From: Acetobacteraceae bacterium
GTDB lineage: Bacteria; Pseudomonadota; Alphaproteobacteria; Acetobacterales; Acetobacteraceae
Assembly (NCBI GenBank): GCA_025360065.1
Contig: JANYCX010000252.1
Span: 1-57,082 of the forward strand
Length of the DNA: 57,082 nucleotides
Direction: 5' to 3'
Position 1 is the first letter of the stretch. Each line of letters starts with the position of its first letter. The notes under the pieces are model-generated. The model made no database searches. It saw only the letters and a list, made by a program, of their open reading frames with translations, and was not told the DNA's origin. This document shows positions 51,580 to 57,082 of the stretch, one piece after another. Made by a program: the position numbers and the translations under genes.

Positions 51580-52049
51580 CGCATCATCACCACGGCGTCG
51601 GCGCCATAACTTGCTGGCGCCGGGCCGACGGCCCGAAAGCCGTGGCGTTGCCAGAACCCTGACGAGTTGTTGACTGCGACAAGCGTCATGCACGCCAGCC
51701 CGGCTTGCGCCGCCACTGCGACCAGCCGCGCAACCGCCGCGCGCGCCGCCCCAGTGCCGCGCGCGGCCGGCAGCAATGCCAGATCGTGCACATAATAATG
51801 GGTCGGCAGGTCGGGCAACGCGCCGAGCAAGGTGTCCAGCGCGGCCGGCTTGCCGGCGTGCCACGGATGGCTCACCGCATAGCCAAGAACCTCACCGTCA
51901 CAGTCCAGGACCAGGCAACCGGCCGGATACAGGCGCCGCCGCTCAGCCGGGATTTCCGCCCTTTCCGGGAAATCCGGATGCACCAGATCAGCGATGCGGT
52001 TGACCTCGGCCAGATCAGCGTCCTGCATGGCGCGCCAGATTGCGGGCAT
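51576..52049 (-). CDS. GNAT family N-acetyltransferase
   Basis: A 157-residue acetyltransferase. The acetyl-CoA loop is seen in VHDLALLPAARGTGAARAAV (a variant of the Q/R-x-x-G-x-G/A motif), followed by LVAVNNSSGFWQRHGFRAVG, the typical C-terminal motif B. The substrate is unknown. It lies 7 bases downstream of the sulfatase stop on the same strand, as the last gene of a radC-sulfatase-GNAT run, and overlaps the flavin-reductase stop by 4 bases. Confidence 0.9.
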   Translation of the reverse strand: MPAIWRAMQDADLAEVNRIADLVHPDFPERAEIPAERRRLYPAGCLVLDCDGEVLGYAVSHPWHAGKPAALDTLLGALPDLPTHYYVHDLALLPAARGTGAARAAVARLVAVAAQAGLACMTLVAVNNSSGFWQRHGFRAVGPAPASYGADAVVMMR

Positions 52050-52056
52050 CTTGGTG

Positions 52057-53667
52057 CTAAAGCCCTGCCGCGGTTCGCAATGCCGCCAACTCCGCTGCGT
52101 CCCAAACCCCGATCACAATCCCCTGGCGCAATTGCTGCCCGTCGGCGTAGGCCGCAATCCTGGCGTCGGGTTGGGTGATCCGGTTGTGGTCGCGCAACGC
52201 CCAGTCCATTAACGCGCGCTCCAACCGGGCAATGGTGTCGCGATGGGCGGGCGCGGCGCCAAGATCGGTGAGCTCCTTCGGATCGGTCGCCAGATCATAA
52301 AGCATCGGCGCGAACCCGACCGCATGGATCAGTTTGAAGCGCCCATCGAAAACCATGAACAGCCGGCAATCCTCGATCTTCTGGCCTAGGGTTAACCGGG
52401 CTTCCTGCATCGAGTAATCGTATTCGCTGAACACGTAGTGGCGCCATTCCGGGGATTGCCCGTCGAGCCAGGGCAGCAGCGACCGGCCCTCCATGATGTT
52501 GTGGGCGACAATGCCACCGAAGAACTCCAAGAAGGTCGGCGCAAGATCGATCGCCTCGACCAGCGCGTCGCAGACCGTGCCATGCGTCCCCGGCCTGGTG
52601 GGGTCGGCCACAATCATCGGAACCTTGGCCGAGCAGTCGTGAAACAGATCCTTCTCGCCGAGCCAGTGATCGCCAAGATAATCGCCATGATCGGAGGTGA
52701 ACACGATCATGGTGCTGTCGGTCAGCCCTTGGGCGTCGAGGAATGCCATCAGCACGCCGATCTGGTCGTCGATCTGCTTGATCAGCCCCATATAGGCGGG
52801 AATGACCCGGGACCGCACCTCATCGCGGGAGAAGTTGCGGCCGACCACGTGGTTCATGAAGGCGGCATAAACCGGGTTCGGCGTGTCGCGCTCGGCGTCC
52901 GACCGCACCACCGGCAGGACCGCGTTGGCACCGTACATAGTATGATAGGGTGCCGGCACGATATAGGGCCAGTGCGGCTTGATATAGGACAGATGCAGGC
53001 ACCAGGGGCGCGGATCGGATTGTGCCTCGGCAATGAACTCCATCGCGCGGCGGGTCATATAGGGGGTTTCGGAATGTTCCTCGGCGATGCGCGCCGGCTT
53101 GTCGGCATGTTCCAGCAGCCAGCCATTTTGCAGCGATCCGTCTGCGGCCTGCCCGGAATTAGCCCAGTGTTCCCAGGGGTTGTCGGCCTCGTATCCCAGA
53201 TCACGCAAGTAACGGTCATAGGCCGGGCGCGGGGCAGGGTCGGGGTGTAGACCGTCATCGCGCTCATAAGGTTCAAAGCCGCATTGGCTGACATGAACCC
53301 CGATCCGGCCGTCGGGGTCTATCCCGAGCCGCGCCATCCCGTCAGTGTCGGCGCCCATATGGGTTTTGCCGACCAGGACGTTGCGGACGCCTATCGCATT
53401 GAGCGCATCGCCCAAAGTCGGCTCGCCAACCCGCAGCGGAAACCGGTTCCAATTCGATCCGTGGCTGCGCATGTAGCGGCCGGTATAAAAGCTCATCCGT
53501 GACGGGCCGCAGACCGGGGATTGCACATAGGCACGGGTGAACCGCACGCCACGCTTGGCAATTGCGTCAATATTTGGGGTGGCAAGGCTCGGGTGGCCGG
53601 CGCAGCTTAGATAGTCCCAGCGCAACTGGTCGCACATGATGAACAGGACGTTTTTCTTCTTGGACAT
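52057..53667 (-). CDS. Sulfatase/phosphonate monoester hydrolase family protein
   Basis: A 536-residue type I sulfatase-fold hydrolase. The formylglycine site is C53 in CGPSRMSFYTGR, fitting the C-x-P-x-R consensus; metal-binding motifs are near D13 (IMCDQLRWD) and in VFTSDHGDYLGDHWLGEKDL. No signal peptide is visible, so it is cytoplasmic like choline-sulfatases and phosphonate monoester hydrolases. ATG 53667 (MSKKKNVLF) is the family N-terminus. Activation needs a formylglycine-generating enzyme, which is not in the window. It starts one base after the radC stop. Confidence 0.9.
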   Translation of the reverse strand: MSKKKNVLFIMCDQLRWDYLSCAGHPSLATPNIDAIAKRGVRFTRAYVQSPVCGPSRMSFYTGRYMRSHGSNWNRFPLRVGEPTLGDALNAIGVRNVLVGKTHMGADTDGMARLGIDPDGRIGVHVSQCGFEPYERDDGLHPDPAPRPAYDRYLRDLGYEADNPWEHWANSGQAADGSLQNGWLLEHADKPARIAEEHSETPYMTRRAMEFIAEAQSDPRPWCLHLSYIKPHWPYIVPAPYHTMYGANAVLPVVRSDAERDTPNPVYAAFMNHVVGRNFSRDEVRSRVIPAYMGLIKQIDDQIGVLMAFLDAQGLTDSTMIVFTSDHGDYLGDHWLGEKDLFHDCSAKVPMIVADPTRPGTHGTVCDALVEAIDLAPTFLEFFGGIVAHNIMEGRSLLPWLDGQSPEWRHYVFSEYDYSMQEARLTLGQKIEDCRLFMVFDGRFKLIHAVGFAPMLYDLATDPKELTDLGAAPAHRDTIARLERALMDWALRDHNRITQPDARIAAYADGQQLRQGIVIGVWDAAELAALRTAAGL

Positions 53668-53668
53668 C

Positions 53669-54403
53669 TCACAGCAGACCTTCTTTCCGGAAACTGAGCC
53701 ACCGCCCGTTGCCGATAATGACATGGTCGTGCAAGACAATCGACAGGGCGGATGCGGCGGCCTGAACCTCCTTTGTCATGGCGATGTCGTCTTGGGATGG
53801 GGTTGGGTCCCCGCTCGGGTGGTTATGGGCCAGGACGATGGCGGTGGCGTGCAGTTCGAGCGCACGCTTGACCACTTCGCGCGGATAGACCGGGGTGTGG
53901 TTGACCGTGCCGCGCGCCTGCGCCTCGTCGCCCAGCAGGCGATTGCGGGTGTCGAGAAACAGCACCCGAAACTGCTCAACGGTTTCGCGCGCCATGACGG
54001 TGGTCAGGTAGTCGATCACCTTGTCCCAGTTATTGAGCAAGGGCCGGTTCATCACCTCGGACTTCGCCAGGCGCAAGGCTGCGGCCTGCACGGTTTTGAG
54101 TGCGGCAACCGCTGCCTCGCCAAACCCATCCAGCGCGAGCAATGCGTTGGGCGGCGCGCTGATGGTGTTGGCGAAACTGCCGAATTGGGCGAGCAGGGCG
54201 CGCGCCAGCGGCTTGGTATCGCGGCGCGGCAAAGCCAGGAACAGCACCATTTCCAGCAGTTCATGGTCAAGAATGGCGGACGGACCGGCGTCGAGCAGCT
54301 TCTGGCGCATCCGGGCGCGATGCCCGTCGGCGCCGTGGTCAATGACCTCGTCGAGCAATGCGAGGCCGGGTTGTTCGGAAAAACCTTTGCGGGCGCGAGC
54401 CAT
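53669..54403 (-). CDS. radC: RadC family protein (JAB/MPN domain)
   Basis: A 244-residue protein. An N-terminal HhH-like region (LLDEVIDHGADGHRARMRQK, ALDGFGEAAVAALKTVQAAA) precedes a JAB metallo-domain with HNHPSGDPTPSQDD near residues 190-205. RadC was named for DNA repair but its role is disputed. ATG 54403 (MARARKG) is chosen; a frame to 54445 is unsupported. The sulfatase gene follows with one base between, so they are co-transcribed. Confidence 0.92.
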   Translation of the reverse strand: MARARKGFSEQPGLALLDEVIDHGADGHRARMRQKLLDAGPSAILDHELLEMVLFLALPRRDTKPLARALLAQFGSFANTISAPPNALLALDGFGEAAVAALKTVQAAALRLAKSEVMNRPLLNNWDKVIDYLTTVMARETVEQFRVLFLDTRNRLLGDEAQARGTVNHTPVYPREVVKRALELHATAIVLAHNHPSGDPTPSQDDIAMTKEVQAAASALSIVLHDHVIIGNGRWLSFRKEGLL

Positions 54404-54646
54404 GCGGCAACCCTGGCCGGGTAATGCGGAGGTGAATAGCGTCAATCGAAGACATACGACAGGATTAATGAAAAAGTTACAGCGCAGTCATCACGACGAG
54501 CGCAGCAAAGTGGCGCGCGACCGCTGAAATTTCCCACGCCAACGGCAACAAAGTACCAAAAAGTTTTTTTGGTTCTTTTTGTTCACAAAAAGAACATACT
54601 TGCTCACGCCTAGACTGTAAAAAAAATCCCAGGGAGCCGTCCGACC
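54404..54646. other. Intergenic region with AT-rich element
   Basis: A 243-base gap between the divergent radC and acyl-CoA synthetase genes. It contains the AT-rich hairpin element at 54557-54596 and a poly-A run near 54620 close to the GGGAG ribosome binding site of the synthetase. No gene is seen in it. Confidence 0.6.
54557..54596 (+). repeat. AT-rich hairpin element, copy 3
   Basis: AAAAAGTTTTTTTGG is followed by GTTCTTTTT (54572-54580), a 6-base loop and AAAAAGAAC (54587-54595), a perfect 9-base stem. It shares the AAAAGTTTTTT + TTCTTTTT hairpin layout of the copies at 26823 and 47229. Confidence 0.75.
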
Positions 54647-56206
54647 ATGCCGCAAGTCACCCAAATGCTACGCCGCGCCGTCCAACTCAATGGCAGGGGC
54701 CTCGCCACCGAGTGCGCCGGCCGCAAGCGGACATGGGCGGAGGTCCGCGACCGCTGTGCCCGGCTTGCCGGTGGGTTGGCGGGGCTGGGCTTCCAGCCGG
54801 GCGACCGCATTGCCATCCTGGCGCTGAATTCCGATCGCTATTTGGAATATTACTTCGCCTGCGCCTGGGGCGGGTTTCTGTTCGTGCCAATCAACACCAG
54901 GCTCGCCCCGCCCGAGATTGCCCACTGGCTGACCGATTCCGGCGCCACCGGGCTGTTTATCGATGAGGCGTTTCTGCCGGCGCTGCCCGCCTTTCGCGAC
55001 AAGACCGGACTGCGCCACATCATCTTCTGCGGCGATGCAGCAACGCCGGACGGCATGCAGGGCCATGACGCGCTGGTGCAAGCCGGCCCGGCGATTGACG
55101 ATGCTGGCGCGCGCGGCGATACCGTGGCCGGGTTGTTTTACACCGGCGGCACCACCGGCCGGTCCAAGGGGGTGATGCTGAGCCACGGCAATCTGCTGGC
55201 CAATGCGGTCAACGGAATGACCATGCTCAGCTTCAACACAAATTCCGTCATTCTGCACGCAGCGCCGATGTTCCATATCGCGGATGCGACGGTTACTTTG
55301 TTCGGCACCATCGCTGGCGCAACCCATGTCTTCATGGCGCGGTTTGATCCTGCCGCCTACCTCGCCATGGTGCCGCGGCACCGCATCACCGGGGGGTTGT
55401 GTGTGCCGACGATGATCAACATGCTGGTCAACCACCCCGATGTTGCCACGACAGATTTATCGAGTTTCCGCGAAATGGTGTTCGGCGCGTCCCCGATGCC
55501 GGAAGCGGTGCTGCGCCGGGCTTTGCAGGCTTTTCCCAACACGCGCTTCACCCAGGCTTACGGCCAGACCGAAGCGGCGCCGGTGATGACCCTGATGCCG
55601 CCGGAAATGCTGGCGCTGGAGGGCCCGAAGGTCGGCAGGCTGCGTGCTGCCGGCATCGCCACACCGGCCTGCGACGTGCAGATCCTCGATGCCGAAGATC
55701 GCGAGGTGCCGCGCGGCACGGTCGGCGAAATCTGCGGGCGCGGGCCCAACATCATGCTCGGCTACTGGAACCAGCCCGAGCTTTCCGCCCATACGCTGCG
55801 CAACGGCTGGCTGCACACCGGCGATGGCGGCTGGATGGACGAGGACGGGCTGGTTTACGTCGTTGACCGGGTGAAGGACATGATCATATCCGGCGGCGAG
55901 AACGTCTATTCGGCCGAGGTCGAAGAAGCCCTTTACGCCCATCCGGCGGTGGCCGAATGCGCGGTGATCGGGGTGCCGGATGCAACCTGGGGGGAACGGG
56001 TGCACGCAATCGTCCGGCTCAAGGCCGGAATGGCGGCGACTGAGCAGGCGTTGATGGATCATTGCAGGACCTTGATTGCAGGCTTCAAATGCCCGCGCAG
56101 CCTGGCCTTGCGGGAGGAGCCGTTGCCGCTGTCGGGCGCAGGAAAGATCCTGAAATCGGAGTTGCGGGCGCCGTTTTGGGTCGGGGTGACGCGGCAGGTG
56201 AACTGA
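54647..56206 (+). CDS. Acyl-CoA synthetase (AMP-dependent ligase)
   Basis: A 519-residue ANL-superfamily ligase that joins a carboxylic acid to CoA through an acyl-AMP. The ATP loop is YTGGTTGRSKGVMLSHGN (near residues 164-181), the A5 motif is AYGQTEAAPVM, the A7/A8 hinge is LHTGDGGWMDEDGLVYVVDR followed by KDMIISGGENVYSAEVEE, and the C-terminal catalytic Lys is in LSGAGKILKSELR. The length and sequence fit medium/long-chain or aromatic acid ligases. GGGAG precedes the ATG. It is the fourth acyl-CoA activation or transfer activity in the window. Confidence 0.93.
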   Translation: MPQVTQMLRRAVQLNGRGLATECAGRKRTWAEVRDRCARLAGGLAGLGFQPGDRIAILALNSDRYLEYYFACAWGGFLFVPINTRLAPPEIAHWLTDSGATGLFIDEAFLPALPAFRDKTGLRHIIFCGDAATPDGMQGHDALVQAGPAIDDAGARGDTVAGLFYTGGTTGRSKGVMLSHGNLLANAVNGMTMLSFNTNSVILHAAPMFHIADATVTLFGTIAGATHVFMARFDPAAYLAMVPRHRITGGLCVPTMINMLVNHPDVATTDLSSFREMVFGASPMPEAVLRRALQAFPNTRFTQAYGQTEAAPVMTLMPPEMLALEGPKVGRLRAAGIATPACDVQILDAEDREVPRGTVGEICGRGPNIMLGYWNQPELSAHTLRNGWLHTGDGGWMDEDGLVYVVDRVKDMIISGGENVYSAEVEEALYAHPAVAECAVIGVPDATWGERVHAIVRLKAGMAATEQALMDHCRTLIAGFKCPRSLALREEPLPLSGAGKILKSELRAPFWVGVTRQVN

Positions 56207-56208
56207 CT

Positions 56209-56925
56209 TCAGGTAGGCGTGCTTTTGACCGCCAAAGCCTTGTTCGCCTTAACCTGATCCAACACGGTTTCGGGCTTGCTGGTATCGCCAGACTTGCGGG
56301 TTTCCTTGGCGGCACTGCGTGCGGCCATGGCCCGCAGGATCGCGTCTTCCTTCGACAACGCCGCGTGCAGCCCGGAATTATCCGGGGGCGGCGGCGGGGG
56401 GCGCCCGCCGGTTGCCGCCACTTGCTGCTTGCGTGACCATTCCGCGACCGGCAGCGCGGTTTGGCCTGCGGACCGGGTTTGCCCGACACGACGTAACTGG
56501 CGGGCTTCCTGTTCGATATTCACCCGGGCGAGCGGTATCGGACTAGGTGCTTTGGCGGCGGGTTTACGTGCCCCGGCCGGCTCCTTGATCGATTTCAGGA
56601 CATTGGCCAGCACTGTGGGCGCGCCGGGGGGCGCGCCTGGTGCCCGACGGCGGACCTGGTTGGCGGCTTCATGTGCCATGACGGTGGCAAGGTTGGTCGG
56701 CGGCGGTGGCCCGCGCTTGGTCGGCTGTTTCAACGGCTTGGGCGAACTGGCGTTCACCACATGGGCCAAGACATGGGTTGGCTTTACGATCGGGGTCTTG
56801 GCCAGGGCCTGGCGGGTTTTTGCCTCGTCATTGCTGCGCGCAAGGATGAGCAACGATGCCGATGGTTTCGGCATCATCGACGTTTTCGTGAAAATCTGGC
56901 GCAGCCATTTTAGCACCGAACCCAT
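56209..56925 (-). CDS. Basic proline/alanine-rich protein of unknown function
   Basis: A protein of about 238 residues from ATG 56925 (251 from ATG 56964). The N-terminus (SVLKWLRQIFTKTSMMPKPS) may be amphipathic; the rest is rich in Lys, Ala, Pro and Arg (KQPTKRGPPPPTNLATVMAH, GGRPPPPPPDNSGLHAALSK), so it is largely disordered. No domain is recognised. An open frame of similar size exists on the opposite strand, which lowers certainty; the minus strand is preferred because its composition is plausible for a basic, nucleic-acid- or membrane-associated protein. It is convergent with the acyl-CoA synthetase, with only 2 bases between stops. Confidence 0.5.
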   Translation of the reverse strand: MGSVLKWLRQIFTKTSMMPKPSASLLILARSNDEAKTRQALAKTPIVKPTHVLAHVVNASSPKPLKQPTKRGPPPPTNLATVMAHEAANQVRRRAPGAPPGAPTVLANVLKSIKEPAGARKPAAKAPSPIPLARVNIEQEARQLRRVGQTRSAGQTALPVAEWSRKQQVAATGGRPPPPPPDNSGLHAALSKEDAILRAMAARSAAKETRKSGDTSKPETVLDQVKANKALAVKSTPT

Positions 56926-57082
56926 CTCCGGAGACCAGGCCACGCCACGGCGGGGACCCCCCACAAACTAGCGGAATGACGGCGATTGGAAAAGCAGGAA
57001 ACGCCCAGCATCCTGTGATGGCGATCATTGCACGGATGAACGCCAACCAAATATTATTTCCGATACTTGGCCAGAATAGCTT

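Noticed and set aside
50926-51864. Minus-strand extension of the membrane protein to 772 residues
   Set aside because: It runs antisense through the flavin reductase and GNAT genes and has no recognisable motif.
54572-54595. A second LexA box at the AT-rich element
   Set aside because: GTTC and GAAC occur there but as an inverted pair; the alphaproteobacterial LexA box is a direct repeat.
1-57082. Prophage, insertion sequence or CRISPR array
   Set aside because: No transposase, integrase, phage structural gene or regularly spaced repeat array is seen; only short palindromic elements.

Overview
The window is GC-rich, densely coded chromosomal DNA that looks like an alphaproteobacterium, most likely Rhodospirillales/Acetobacteraceae. 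The pointers are a class I PHA synthase, a LexA-type GAAC-N7-GAAC box in front of an error-prone polymerase, ParE, a TTC38-type TPR protein, an OmpA-type lipoprotein, and AT-rich hairpins of a kind I associate with acetic-acid-bacteria genomes. The taxonomic call is inference. I see no prophage, plasmid functions, complete insertion sequence, rRNA or CRISPR array. About 57 protein genes and one tRNA can be supported.

Layout. 434-4167: one tightly coupled operon of a CaiB/BaiF CoA-transferase with a complete nitrate/sulfonate-type ABC importer. 4243-7127: an outer-membrane efflux lipoprotein, trans-aconitate methyltransferase and an O6-methylguanine repair protein. 7072-15847 (minus): peptide-type binding protein, SOS-controlled dnaE2, parE, an MFS exporter and a 60-residue protein. 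15992-19748: enoyl-CoA hydratase, a second CoA-transferase, a D-amino-acid dehydrogenase-like flavoprotein and a NIPSNAP protein. 19747-19936: unusually palindrome-rich non-coding DNA. 19945-25555 (minus): a DUF35/thiolase pair, a membrane-anchored unknown, a proline-iminopeptidase-like hydrolase, a TTC38 protein, HutD and a DUF3574 protein. 25639-30130: CDGSH protein, DapA-family lyase, class III aminotransferase, amidase and TrmO.

30137-36764: class V aminotransferase, an MDR oxidoreductase, a Phd/VapC toxin-antitoxin pair, a DUF1643 protein, phaC and an OmpA-like lipoprotein. 36845-39730: Lrp regulator, GT39-like membrane glycosyltransferase and a threonine-dehydratase-family enzyme. 39781-40621: a REP-like palindrome beside a HigB/HigA-like module. 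40649-49360: mobB, threonine aldolase, an EF-hand-like secreted protein, a TetR-EmrAB efflux locus with a clear operator, a hydroxyacid dehydrogenase and two oxidoreductases. 49424-49499: tRNA-Glu(CTC). 49546-56925: an unidentified transporter-like membrane protein, a flavin-reductase-fold protein, GNAT, sulfatase, RadC, acyl-CoA synthetase and a basic low-complexity protein.

The common theme is acyl-CoA and amino-acid/amide catabolism with uptake and efflux systems, plus DNA-repair genes. The most unusual signals are non-coding: the SOS box that also forms a hairpin over the dnaE2 ribosome binding site, the cluster of nested palindromes at 19.75-19.94 kb, three copies of an AT-rich hairpin element, and a REP-like element with a degenerate copy that supplies a stop codon.
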